A stretch of 64,000 nucleotides of DNA, taken from assembly GCF_001274635.1 (NCBI RefSeq), contig NZ_LBGV01000001.1:868001-932000 (forward strand). The letters run 5' to 3'. The position numbers and the translations under genes are program-made. The notes below the pieces were generated by a model that was not told the DNA's origin, did not search any database, and saw only the letters and a program-made list of their open reading frames with translations. Positions within the stretch are counted from its first letter, which is position 1, and every line of letters begins with the position of its first letter. Below are positions 35,062 through 43,192 of this stretch, piece after piece. Source of the DNA: Persicobacter sp. CCB-QB2 (lineage in GTDB: Bacteria; Bacteroidota; Bacteroidia; Cytophagales; Cyclobacteriaceae).

Positions 35062-35274
35062 TTAGCCGAATTAAATTCTCGATTAGCTGCAAGGTGGGAA
35101 AAATGAAGGGATTTTTCCTATTTCGAGTTTTTTCCAAGTAAGCAGATGAGAGAGGAGATAAAAAGCTTAGCCCAATTTGGGCTATTGGAAATCAACGAAA
35201 AATATTATGATTGACCAATAGGGAAGGGCCTGGTTTGACTTAAAGTATTCCGCGGGGAATAATTCGGGCTAATA
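35062..35274 (-). repeat. Family-1 element, copy I
   Basis: Begins 12 bp after the GH29 stop codon. TTAGCCGAATTAAATTCTCG at the left, AATGAAGGGATTTTTCCTAT and TTTCGAGTTTTTTCCAAG in the core, GGGGAATAATTCGGGCTAA at the right. It separates the GH29 gene from its likely terminator (35315-35350). Confidence 0.8.
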
Positions 35275-35314
35275 ATACGCTTGTATCATGATTTCAAATG
35301 AGCCTGAGTTAGGG

Positions 35315-35350
35315 AAAAGGCTGCTTTCTTTTTAGGGAGTGGCCTTTTTT
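35315..35350 (+). terminator. Probable terminator of the GH29 gene
   Basis: AAAAGGC and GGCCTTTTTT form an imperfect stem with a loop of about 20 nt and a T tail. It precedes the maf start. Confidence 0.5.
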
Positions 35351-35385
35351 GCTGTCCGGCATTTAGATTATTTTTATCTTGCGAC

Positions 35386-35955
35386 ATGATTGATCAGAAA
35401 AAAATCATTTTAGCTTCCCAGTCACCCCGAAGAAGGGAGCTATTAGCCGCAATGCGTTTTCCTTTTGAGGCCATTAGCCTGGATGTGGATGAAAGTTTTC
35501 CTGCTGATATGCCTGCTGAAGAAGTGGCGGCTTACTTAGCGGAGAAAAAAGCCAAAGCCTATACACTTAAAACAGATGAATTAGTAATAGCCTCCGACAC
35601 GGTGGTCGTGGTGGATGGAAAGGTATTAGGGAAGCCCGCTGATGCCGATGAAGCTTTTCAAATGCTGCAGAGCATGTCTGGCAAACAGCATCAGGTAATT
35701 TCCGGTTTTTGTATTCGCGACGAATACCAACAGGTAGTGGGGGATGAAACCACCGAAGTCTTTTTTCGGGAATTGGAAGCCGAAGAAATCAATTATTACA
35801 TTGAACATTATAAGCCTTATGATAAAGCGGGGGCTTATGGTATTCAGGAATGGATTGGCATGATCGGCATCAGCCGCATTGAAGGCTCTTATTATAATGT
35901 GATGGGGTTGCCGGTGCAGCAGGTTTATGAGGAACTCAAAAATTGGTCAAAATAA
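35386..35955 (+). CDS. Maf-like nucleoside triphosphate pyrophosphatase
   Basis: 189 aa, normal length. The family opening is KIILASQSPRRRELLAAMRF, then SLDVDESFP and the metal-binding/catalytic block VIASDTVVVVDGKVLGKPAD. YKPYDKAGAYGIQEWIG is the Maf C-terminal signature. It hydrolyses non-canonical or modified nucleoside triphosphates (dTTP/UTP or m7GTP subgroups) in the cytosol as a house-cleaning enzyme. The subgroup is not assigned. It is followed by a strong terminator. Confidence 0.92.
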   Translation: MIDQKKIILASQSPRRRELLAAMRFPFEAISLDVDESFPADMPAEEVAAYLAEKKAKAYTLKTDELVIASDTVVVVDGKVLGKPADADEAFQMLQSMSGKQHQVISGFCIRDEYQQVVGDETTEVFFRELEAEEINYYIEHYKPYDKAGAYGIQEWIGMIGISRIEGSYYNVMGLPVQQVYEELKNWSK

Positions 35956-35993
35956 AAGCTCCTCTGGCTTTGCCATTACGAGGAGCTTTTGTC
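35954..35993 (+). terminator. Terminator of maf
   Basis: AAAAGCTCCTC and GAGGAGCTTTT form a perfect 11-bp stem around a 15-nt loop. It overlaps the maf stop codon. Confidence 0.85.
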
Positions 35994-36201
35994 ATAACCC
36001 AACATTAACCTGACTAAATAAGGGCAATTAATTTGCCGACTGCATCTAAGTAGGTTAAAATCAGCTTATTGTGGATCAAAATATAGAGAAAGTACAGAAA
36101 TTTTCTCATTTTTGGACAATAGACAGCTTTTCTTTGAAAAATATTTTCTCAAATTGAAAGAGAAATTCCCATTGTGGGAAAAATGATGAAAGGATATTGA
36201 A

Positions 36202-37179
36202 ATGAATATAGGAGACAGAGTAAGATTAATGCACGATAATCAGGAGGGGATTATCGTCAATGTTACCAAGAACAATATTGTAGAAATTGAAATTGAGGAT
36301 GGTTTCGTAATTCCCGTTTCAGCCAGAGAAGTGGTGGTGGTCGCCAAAGAGGAAACAGACTATTTTGGGGAAGGAGGTGCTTCGGCCACTCAAAATGTAA
36401 AAGAAGTGGAGGCGGTGCAGCCCAAAGTGGTGAATTCTGAGCGAGGAGTTTTTATGGCCTATACCAAACTGGGACATGAAATTCTGGAAGCCATTTTGAT
36501 CAATAATACAGATTATTCGATTGTTTATTCCGTGAGTGAGGAAACCACCACTGGCAATCAGCAAGGAGTCTCGGCCGGCGTGATCTTACCTAAAAACTAT
36601 CAACGCCTGCATAAAAAGACGATTCGTTCTTTTGATGAATGGCCGGCTTTAGTGGTGCGCTATATGCTACATTCGGAGGATTATTTTGAAAATACCGGAT
36701 TGTTCCAACGTCGATTGAAATTCCGGGCTTCCAATTTCTTTAAGGTCGAAAAAGAGGCCCCTGTATTGAATGAGAAGGCCTATGTCGTGCAAATTGATCA
36801 GGATCTGAAAGCAGTAGATGCCCAGGAAATCCATTCTAAAATGTCGCAAAAGCAAGCTGCCGCAACTTTGACAGGCGGTGTGGAAAAAGTAGTGCGCCCT
36901 GCAGACAAGGTAGATTTGCATATTGAAAAAATAAGTACCGATCATGAATTCCTGAAAAAGGAGGAGATGCTGGAGCTGCAGATGGAAGTGTTCGCCAAAA
37001 AACTGGATGATGCCATTGCCACCGGCATGGATGAAATCGTTTTTGTTCACGGAATCGGAAACGGGACTTTAAGAAATAAAATTCATAAGTATCTCTCCAA
37101 GGCCGCTCATATCAAATTTTATGAGGAAACAGAACGAACCCGCTTTGGCTTTGCCGCTACCCGGGTGAAAATTCATTAA
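36202..37179 (+). CDS. DUF2027 / Smr-domain protein
   Basis: 325 aa. The N-terminal barrel begins MNIGDRVRLMHDNQEGIIVN, as in the DUF2027 family of Bacteroidota. The central beta-rich domain (about 75-200) is followed by a C-terminal Smr domain: VDLHIEKISTDHEFLKKEEM and FVHGIGNGTLRNKIHKYLSK, with the HGxG motif. Smr domains are nicking or structure-binding nuclease folds found in MutS2, but the role of this Bacteroidota-specific protein is unestablished, and nucleic acid binding is inferred only. It has no signal peptide. It sits just upstream of the RNase P RNA gene on the same strand. Confidence 0.88.
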   Translation: MNIGDRVRLMHDNQEGIIVNVTKNNIVEIEIEDGFVIPVSAREVVVVAKEETDYFGEGGASATQNVKEVEAVQPKVVNSERGVFMAYTKLGHEILEAILINNTDYSIVYSVSEETTTGNQQGVSAGVILPKNYQRLHKKTIRSFDEWPALVVRYMLHSEDYFENTGLFQRRLKFRASNFFKVEKEAPVLNEKAYVVQIDQDLKAVDAQEIHSKMSQKQAAATLTGGVEKVVRPADKVDLHIEKISTDHEFLKKEEMLELQMEVFAKKLDDAIATGMDEIVFVHGIGNGTLRNKIHKYLSKAAHIKFYEETERTRFGFAATRVKIH

Positions 37180-37336
37180 GTCCTCCGATAAAAGTGGGAA
37201 CCTTTCCATCCAATTTTATCGTCTAAATATTAAGATTCTAATCGCACTATGCCTTCTTTTTATGCATTTGATTAGAATTTGACCAAAAATGCGAAAATTT
37301 TGAGGTTCGTAGTGTTATTTTACCTGTGGACCTCTT

Positions 37337-37344
37337 TATATTTG
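37337..37344 (+). promoter_or_regulatory. -7 element of the RNase P RNA promoter
   Basis: TATATTTG fits TAnnTTTG and ends 6 nt before the P1 helix of the RNA, the expected distance to the transcription start. No clear TTG is seen 19-21 nt upstream. Confidence 0.6.
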
Positions 37345-37350
37345 TAGCCT

Positions 37351-37719
37351 TGTGCAAGCTGGCTTATCGCTCCTGTTATGCAGGTGAGGAAAGTCCGGGC
37401 AACATAGAGTACCATACTTCCTAACGGGAAGGGCGCTGCCTTGGCAGTGTACAGAAAGTGCCACAGAAAATATACCGCTCCTCGGAGTAAGGGTGAAATG
37501 GTGGGGTAAGAGCCCACCGCGCTACTGGTGACAGTAGTGGCAGGGTAAACCTTATGGGTTGAAAGACCAAATATACCGGCAGCTCGTGCTTCGGCGCGAT
37601 AAGGGCGACTCGTCCGATGTCGGAGGGTAGGTTGATTGAGCCTGTTGGTGACGACAGGCCCAGATAAATGATAAGCATATTCTTCGGAGTATACAGAACC
37701 CGGCTTATAGGCTTGCACA
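37351..37719 (+). ncRNA. rnpB: RNase P RNA (class A)
   Basis: The catalytic RNA that matures tRNA 5' ends. P1 is closed by TGTGCAAGC (37351-37359) and GCTTGCACA (37711-37719). The universal conserved regions are present: GAGGAAAGTCCGGGC, ACAGAAA, AGGGTGAAA followed by GGGGTAAGAGCCCACCG, GGTAAACC, and AGATAAATGATAA with ACAGAACCCGGCTTA near the 3' end. The length of about 369 nt is normal. A -7 promoter element lies directly upstream. Confidence 0.96.
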
Positions 37720-37785
37720 TACTTTATTGTTTTTACCCCGCTAACCACGGGCCAAACTATATTCTGCTTTTGAACTACTAACGAC

Positions 37786-38943
37786 ATGCCTAAGATTCTA
37801 ATAATTGATGATGAGCGCAGCATCCGGATGACCCTGAAGGAAATTCTGGAATATGAAAAATTTTCTGTAGATGAGGCCGGAGACGGTGAGGAGGGTTTGA
37901 AAAAGCTGCAAATGGGTTCCTATGACGTAGTCCTGTGTGATATCAAAATGCCAAAAATGGATGGTATGGAGGTATTGGAGAAAGCACAGGAGTTGGGCAT
38001 TGAAACCCAGTTTGTCATGATTTCTGCACATGGTTCTATTGAAACGGCTGTTGAGGCTACCAAAATGGGTGCTTTTGATTTCGTTCCCAAGCCGCCGGAT
38101 TTGAACCGATTGCTATTGACTTTACGCAATGCCATGGACAAAAAGAGCCTGGTGAAAGAAACCACAGTTTTGAAGAAAAAGGTGGCGCGTAAATATGAAA
38201 TGGTTGGTAGTTCCTCTTCTCTTTCTGATGTACAGTCGATGATTGACAAGGTAGCGCCTACCGACGCCCGGGTATTGATTACCGGACCGAATGGGACGGG
38301 TAAGGAATTAGTGGCTCGTGCCTTGCATGCCAAAAGTGAAAGATCTGGTTCCCCATTGGTAGAAGTCAACTGTGCTGCGATACCTTCTGAATTGATCGAA
38401 AGTGAATTGTTCGGGCACGAGAAAGGTTCTTTTACCTCTGCCGTGAAGCAGCGCATTGGTAAGTTTGAGCAGGCCAATGGTGGCACCTTATTTTTGGATG
38501 AGATTGGAGACATGTCGCTTTCTGCTCAGGCCAAGGTGTTAAGAGCCTTGCAAGAGCATAAAATTACCCGTGTGGGTGGTGATAAGGATATCAAGGTGAA
38601 TGTTCGTGTTTTTGCGGCGACCAATAAGGACCTGAAGCAGGAGATTGCTGACGGTAATTTCCGGGAAGACCTTTACCACCGCCTGTCGGTGATCGTGGTT
38701 CAGGTACCGGCGCTGAAAGATCGCCTGGAGGATATACCGGAATTGGTTGGGAAGTTTTTGGGAGATATTGCCATGGAATATGGAACTGCCCCCAAGACGA
38801 TCGAGGATGATGCAATAAAAGAACTGCAAAAAGGAGAATGGACGGGTAATATCCGGGAGCTTCGAAATGTAGTAGAACGTTTGGTAATCATGTCGGATAA
38901 GTCGATTACCGCCGAGGATGTGAAGAAATATGTAGAGTTTTAA
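37786..38943 (+). CDS. NtrC-like response regulator lacking a Fis domain
   Basis: 385 aa: receiver domain (ILIIDDERSIR, phospho-acceptor Asp in YDVVLCDIKMPKMDGMEVLE, Lys in FDFVPKPPD) followed by a sigma-54-type AAA+ domain. Walker A is VLITGPNGTGKELVARALH, Walker B is GGTLFLDEIGDMS, and the arginine-finger region is FREDLYHRL. The loop that normally reads GAFTGA is KGSFTSAVKQRIGKFE. The protein ends at VEF just after the AAA+ lid (GEWTGNIRELRNVVERLVIM), so there is no Fis-type helix-turn-helix. It may act in solution or through partners, and may not contact sigma-54 normally. No histidine kinase gene is adjacent. A terminator follows. Confidence 0.88.
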   Translation: MPKILIIDDERSIRMTLKEILEYEKFSVDEAGDGEEGLKKLQMGSYDVVLCDIKMPKMDGMEVLEKAQELGIETQFVMISAHGSIETAVEATKMGAFDFVPKPPDLNRLLLTLRNAMDKKSLVKETTVLKKKVARKYEMVGSSSSLSDVQSMIDKVAPTDARVLITGPNGTGKELVARALHAKSERSGSPLVEVNCAAIPSELIESELFGHEKGSFTSAVKQRIGKFEQANGGTLFLDEIGDMSLSAQAKVLRALQEHKITRVGGDKDIKVNVRVFAATNKDLKQEIADGNFREDLYHRLSVIVVQVPALKDRLEDIPELVGKFLGDIAMEYGTAPKTIEDDAIKELQKGEWTGNIRELRNVVERLVIMSDKSITAEDVKKYVEF

Positions 38944-38950
38944 ATAGAAA

Positions 38951-38982
38951 AAACCACCGAAAATGCTTCGGTGGTTTTTTTT
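38951..38982 (+). terminator. Terminator of the NtrC-like gene
   Basis: AAACCACCGAA and TTCGGTGGTTT form a perfect 11-bp stem with a 5-nt loop and a T run. Confidence 0.9.
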
Positions 38983-38987
38983 ATTAC

Positions 38988-39013
38988 AAAAAAAGCCCGA
39001 AGACGGACTTTTT
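38988..39013 (-). terminator. Terminator of the 49-aa lipoprotein gene
   Basis: On the minus strand AAAAAGTCCG and CGGGCTTTTTTT form a stem with one wobble around TCTT, 18 bp after the stop at 39031. Confidence 0.75.
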
Positions 39014-39030
39014 ATTTATTTCTCTAAGTA

Positions 39031-39180
39031 TTAAGCGTTTTCCTGCTCTTGCTGAGTTTCATCTGCTGTTTGTTGAACCGGCTCTTCAACATTTACTTTT
39101 GAATAGGTAGGGCAAGTATACTGTGTACAAGCTCCCATGCTAAACAATACCACCACCAACGCGAGTAATTTCAATTTCAT
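39031..39180 (-). CDS. Small lipoprotein (49 aa)
   Basis: ATG at 39180 to TAA at 39031. The lipoprotein signal is KLKLLALVVVLFSMGAC, with Cys18 after a good hydrophobic stretch. A short CTQYTCPTYSKVNVEE segment and a Gln/Glu-rich tail follow. It has its own terminator. The CPTYSK motif resembles many tiny envelope lipoproteins of Bacteroidota. No function is known; it would be a surface or periplasm-facing lipoprotein. Confidence 0.7.
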   Translation of the reverse strand: MKLKLLALVVVLFSMGACTQYTCPTYSKVNVEEPVQQTADETQQEQENA

Positions 39181-39285
39181 CTCTTTCAGGCTTTAAGGGT
39201 TATATTTTATTTATATTTTTTTCAATTAAAATAATATCCATTTGAGCATCTAAGATATTATAAATATATTTTTTTCCAAAATTTT

Positions 39286-40281
39286 TTAGCTGATCATTAG
39301 GTTGCATCCCCGAATGTCCGAATTATCCAGACGACCCAATACCTCAAAACTTCCATCCGGATGAATTTTGCCTAAATCCTCTGTGGCAATAAAGGAGCAG
39401 GAATGCACATTGCCTAAATCAATGATATTGATGGCTCCGCTTTTGGTCCTGGTCTCTAAAGACAAAGGATCATTGGTTTCTCTGATCAATACTTTCATGC
39501 TGTCTGCTGTTTTGAACAAAGAGTTCCCCTTTGAGTATCCCTGGGATAATAATTCGGTCATGCCATACTCAGAGTGAACTTCCTTAATGTTTAATCGGTT
39601 CGCTAGAAAATGATGAACTTCCTCTCTTAATAATTCTTTTCTTCTTCCTTTCATACCTCCTGTTTCCATCACGATCAAATCCGAAAAATCGGCTTCATAA
39701 CGATCGGCAAGGTCTAACAGGCCAAAAGTCACCCCAATAAGTACTGCTTTCTTACCTGATTTTTTGATTTTCTCCACCTGGCGGATTAAGTCTTCATGGT
39801 CATTTAGGTAAAAACCTGATTCCGGATGTTTCCCAATCTTAATGAATTGGTCCACCATGCGTACTAAAGAAGAAGTGGTTCTTTCCAAATAGGAGGGCAA
39901 TAAACCCAAAAAGACATAGTTTTCCACCGGTCCGTAGAAATCAGTGAAAATGAGACGTGCCAGGGTATCATAAAATTTCAAATCCTCTATATAATGCCGG
40001 CTTGGGGTCATCCCGGTAGTGCCACTACTCTCAAAGGTGTCCTGAGGCGTCCAATTTCCACTTTTAATACTATGGTTTTTAAAAAAACTAATGGGTAGAA
40101 AAGGGATTTTATCAACTTGTTGAATCTCGGAGGGATTTTTTCCCAACAGCTGAATCCATTGTTTATAAATAGGATTATTCTCTGCCTGGAAATGAAAAAT
40201 GTCCAGTGCCAATTGATCAAAATGGCGCGGCGTAAGATTAAGTACCCTGTTTTTTAAGGCCTGCAAAGAGGAATTTGACAT
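39286..40281 (-). CDS. LuxE-like acyl-protein synthetase family protein
   Basis: 331 aa from the ATG at 40281 (MSNSSLQALKNRV); the frame extends 24 residues further upstream without family similarity. The adenylation motif is DTFESSGTTGMTPSRHYIED (SSGTTG), with LIVMETGGMKGRRKELLREE and EVHSEYGMTELLSQGYSKG in order, as in LuxE/phenylacetate-CoA ligase-like AMP-forming enzymes. It would activate an acyl group as acyl-AMP. No lux reductase or other lipid gene is next to it, so the bioluminescence name should not be taken as the function. In Bacteroidota such proteins are widespread and probably serve another acyl transfer. Confidence 0.78.
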   Translation of the reverse strand: MSNSSLQALKNRVLNLTPRHFDQLALDIFHFQAENNPIYKQWIQLLGKNPSEIQQVDKIPFLPISFFKNHSIKSGNWTPQDTFESSGTTGMTPSRHYIEDLKFYDTLARLIFTDFYGPVENYVFLGLLPSYLERTTSSLVRMVDQFIKIGKHPESGFYLNDHEDLIRQVEKIKKSGKKAVLIGVTFGLLDLADRYEADFSDLIVMETGGMKGRRKELLREEVHHFLANRLNIKEVHSEYGMTELLSQGYSKGNSLFKTADSMKVLIRETNDPLSLETRTKSGAINIIDLGNVHSCSFIATEDLGKIHPDGSFEVLGRLDNSDIRGCNLMIS

Positions 40282-40597
40282 GCTTTCTATATTAGGCTGC
40301 AAGTTAAATAAAGCACTTTTATCTGCCAAAGGTTCCGACGGGCTTCGTGGCAAAACATGATATTCGATTGTTTTTTACCGGATTGGGATATTTGATAAAA
40401 TTGTTTTTTGCTATTCGTGAATTTTATTTTTCTTCCTTTGAATATAACATATTAAAGGTATTGAGGGAGCGAAATGCCGGAATCTTAAAATTGATGAGAT
40501 GCCATAATGGCTTTTCCCCATATTCTTAGGATATTTGATTTTCAATTTGAAATTGTTTCTGACAGGAAAAAATATTCCTGAAAATAAAGGATCGAAA

Positions 40598-41965
40598 ATG
40601 GACCATAAGGCACTCATAAAAAAATATAATGTTCCGGCACCAAGATATACCTCTTATCCAACTGTCCCGTTTTGGGAAGAGGATGCGCCATCTGTGGAGC
40701 AATGGTTGGAGGCGGTACGGAAAACTTTTGTAGCGACCAACTCAGACAAGGGGATTAGTGTTTATGTGCATCTGCCATTTTGTGAGAATTTGTGTACCTA
40801 TTGTGGGTGTAACAAGCGCATTACCAAAAATCACCGGGTAGAGGAGCCTTATTTGGAAGCCGTTTTGAAAGAGTGGAAATTCTATTTAGAGAATTTGCCC
40901 GAAAAGCCTGTGCTGAGAGAAATTCACGTTGGTGGTGGGACGCCTACCTTCTTTTCTCCTGAAAATTTAAAGCACTTATTTGGGCAGATTTTTGAAACGG
41001 TTGTGGTGCCCGAGGAGAAGGATTATTCTTTTGAAGGTCACCCGAACAATACCACGGAGGAGCACCTGAAGGTATTAGCGGAAATAGGTTTTAATCGGGT
41101 AAGCTATGGGGTGCAGGATTTTGACTTAAAGGTGCAGACGACCATTAATCGCATTCAGCCCTATAAGCATGTGGTATCCGCAACACAATATGCCCGGAAG
41201 CACGGATATAATTCCGTGAATTTTGACCTGGTCTACGGTCTGCCTTTTCAGACAGTAGAAATTATTCAGGATACACTGGCTAAAATAAAAGATCTAAAGC
41301 CGGATCGCATCGCTTTTTATTCCTATGCGCACGTTCCATGGACGGCAAAAGGGCAGCGTGCCTACGATGAAAATGACCTTCCCACGGATGCGGAGAAACG
41401 CGCTTTATATGAAGCCGGTAAACAGGGGCTGTTGGCCATGGGCTATCATGATATCGGGATGGATCATTTTGCGCTTGAGGGAGATAGTTTATACCAAGCC
41501 TTTAAAGAAAACCGATTACACCGGAATTTCATGGGGTATACCACCAATCAGACCGATTTAATGATTGGCCTGGGTTGTTCTTCTATTTCTGATGCCTGGA
41601 CTGCTTTCGCACAAACTGAAAAGAAAGTGGAGGACTATCAAAAAGCTGTGGAAGAAAATGGTGTAGGGTTAATTAAAGGTCATTTTCTAACGGAGGAAGA
41701 TTTGGTCATTCGGGAGGCTATTTTGGAGTTAATCTGTCATAATGCCCTTGACCTTAGTCCTGCGATAAAAGCAACACTTGATGAAGGCTGCATGGAGCAG
41801 TTGGACACCTTTGAAGCAGAGGGTATTTTGACTTTGAAGGATGACCGATTGGAGATGACCGTGCCCGGAATCGCCTTTATCCGGAATGTCTGTATGGTAT
41901 TTGATACTCGTTTGCGCGCCAGAAAGATTGCGGCAGATCAGCCTATTTTCAGTAAATCCATTTAG
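40598..41965 (+). CDS. hemN: Oxygen-independent coproporphyrinogen III oxidase
   Basis: Radical SAM enzyme of haem synthesis that converts coproporphyrinogen III to protoporphyrinogen IX without oxygen. 455 aa, close to the E. coli HemN length. The start at 40598 gives MDHKALIKKYNVPAPRYTSYP, the HemN opening. The iron-sulfur motif is LPFCENLCTYCGCNKRI (CxxxCxxC). The SAM-binding GGGTPTF, the NFDLVYGLPFQT block and the HemN-specific YQAFKENRLHRNFMGYTTNQ are all present. The open frame extends 63 bp upstream without homology. It is followed directly by a family-1 element and then a terminator. Confidence 0.95.
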   Translation: MDHKALIKKYNVPAPRYTSYPTVPFWEEDAPSVEQWLEAVRKTFVATNSDKGISVYVHLPFCENLCTYCGCNKRITKNHRVEEPYLEAVLKEWKFYLENLPEKPVLREIHVGGGTPTFFSPENLKHLFGQIFETVVVPEEKDYSFEGHPNNTTEEHLKVLAEIGFNRVSYGVQDFDLKVQTTINRIQPYKHVVSATQYARKHGYNSVNFDLVYGLPFQTVEIIQDTLAKIKDLKPDRIAFYSYAHVPWTAKGQRAYDENDLPTDAEKRALYEAGKQGLLAMGYHDIGMDHFALEGDSLYQAFKENRLHRNFMGYTTNQTDLMIGLGCSSISDAWTAFAQTEKKVEDYQKAVEENGVGLIKGHFLTEEDLVIREAILELICHNALDLSPAIKATLDEGCMEQLDTFEAEGILTLKDDRLEMTVPGIAFIRNVCMVFDTRLRARKIAADQPIFSKSI

Positions 41966-41971
41966 CGCGTG

Positions 41972-42196
41972 TTAAGCCGAAATATTCATGCTTAGATCCT
42001 CGTTTAGCAGTAAGGCGGAAAAAATTGAAAGAATAGTTTCCTGTTTTGAGTTTTTTCCAACGAAACAGATGAATGAGGAGAAAGCAAGCTCGCCCAAATT
42101 TAGGCTATTATAAATCAATGAACACAAGTTGTAATAAATTGAAAATAAGGCACTTGGATTTAGTTGGTGAGTTTAGCGGTGAATAATTCGGGTTAA
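41972..42196 (-). repeat. Family-1 element, copy J
   Basis: 225 bp starting 7 bases after the hemN stop. The ends are TTAAGCCGAAATATTCATGC and GTGAATAATTCGGGTTAA. The core GGCGGAAAAAATTGAAAGAA and GAGTTTTTTCCAACGAAACA is clear. It lies between hemN and its terminator. Confidence 0.88.
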
Positions 42197-42228
42197 GCAC
42201 AACCTAAAGCTATGTATAAAAATCAAAG

Positions 42229-42257
42229 AAGGCTTTCGTGAGAACGAAGGCCTTTTG
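42229..42257 (+). terminator. Terminator of hemN
   Basis: AAGGCTTTCGT GAGA ACGAAGGCCTT with one mismatch, then TTGTTTTT. It is separated from hemN by the family-1 copy J, which would be transcribed as part of the mRNA. Confidence 0.8.
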
Positions 42258-42339
42258 TTTTTAGGAGAGATTTGTGGAGGATAAAAAGTAAATGTTTCCG
42301 GTCCAATCAATTCTATAATTGAGATGGTTCCTGTAATGT

Positions 42340-42786
42340 ATGAGGGATGAATTAATACAATTGTTGGATCGCAAGGACCGACAGTTACGCTGGGTGATAT
42401 TGCTGGTGGGACTATTCGGTATACTGCTGTTGGTGGGCGTCTTCTTTTCTTTGAATATGGCAGAAATTAAAGCGCCGGCATTAAGGCTGGCATTTTGGTT
42501 GGGCATGTTGTTCCTAGCTGGGAATTTTGTCTGGGCCTGGTGGGAATTAGGGGACCAAAAGTTATATAAATCGCTAACAGATCATGAAAATATTAAACAG
42601 GTGGCCTATCATCTTGCCCGCAAAGGGGAGCGATCCTGGCATTCCGTTTTTTATATCAATATTGTTCTGCCCGATGGCTCTCAACATGAGTTTTTTACCA
42701 ATATGAAAAATGGGCAGCGTATTCTTAAATTGATCCAGGAACGCTATCCTGATACCTCTCTTTTAGAACTAGATCAGGTGGTGTAG
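42340..42786 (+). CDS. Two-segment membrane protein of unknown function
   Basis: 148 aa. A short basic N-terminus precedes two membrane segments (WVILLVGLFGILLLVGVFF and AFWLGMLFLAGNFVWAWW). A soluble C-terminal domain follows (about 75-148), predicted cytoplasmic by positive-inside, with HSVFYINIVLPDGSQHEFFT in the middle. I do not recognise the family. It stands alone after the hemN terminator. Confidence 0.65.
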   Translation: MRDELIQLLDRKDRQLRWVILLVGLFGILLLVGVFFSLNMAEIKAPALRLAFWLGMLFLAGNFVWAWWELGDQKLYKSLTDHENIKQVAYHLARKGERSWHSVFYINIVLPDGSQHEFFTNMKNGQRILKLIQERYPDTSLLELDQVV

Positions 42787-42787
42787 T

Positions 42788-43180
42788 TTTATCAGAATTA
42801 TTCATCGCTAGGTTTAGAATTCACCTCAATAGACTATTTTTCAATTAGTTATGATCTCGTCTATTGAGTTTCTGATGGCCCAATTAGAGCGGTTAGAAAA
42901 TCAGCAAAATCCATCTCAACGTACCGAGATATAGCTGTTCAGCCTGACTTAATAAGAGCATGTTTCAAAACGCACCATCCGGCTGCAAATTCGAATGCCT
43001 GGAAGCGATTTTGGGTAATTGCTCAACAATAGCGCTGCTATTTTCTTAAAATAATCGGGTATCCCTTCTGCAATAATCAAATTTTCGCTGCGAATTTTGG
43101 CTTTTAAGCATGCTCTAAAAGTAACGGTGAATAATTCGGCTTAAAGGGTGTTTTATCCGAATTATTCATTCCTAGTTCAA
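42788..43180. repeat. Mosaic of family-1 fragments around family-2 copy Q
   Basis: 42788-42850 is a family-1 left end (AGAATTATTCATCGCTAG). 42953-43118 is the family-2 element Q. 43123-43144 is another family-1 end (CGGTGAATAATTCGGCTTAA), and 43152-43175 a further one (CCGAATTATTCATTCCTAG). The whole 42787-43192 gap between the membrane protein gene and recQ is made of such pieces, with no gene. Confidence 0.7.
42953..43118 (+). repeat. Family-2 inverted-repeat element, copy Q
   Basis: About 166 bp. The left end is AAGAGCATGTTTCAAAACGC and the right end GCTTTTAAGCATGCTCT, which are inverted copies with a few mismatches. It shares CATCCGGCTGCAAATTCGAA, CAACAATAGCGCTGCTAT and AATCAAATTTTCGCTGCGAA with copies P and R. 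Confidence 0.8.
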
Positions 43181-43192
43181 CTTAGGCTCCCG

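Noticed and set aside
37320..37823. Open frames of 99-167 codons on the minus strand across 37320-37823
   Set aside because: The sequence is RNase P RNA with all conserved motifs; the frames are accidental.
39286..40281. Bioluminescence (lux) locus
   Set aside because: Only a LuxE-like enzyme is present; no luciferase or LuxC reductase gene is nearby.
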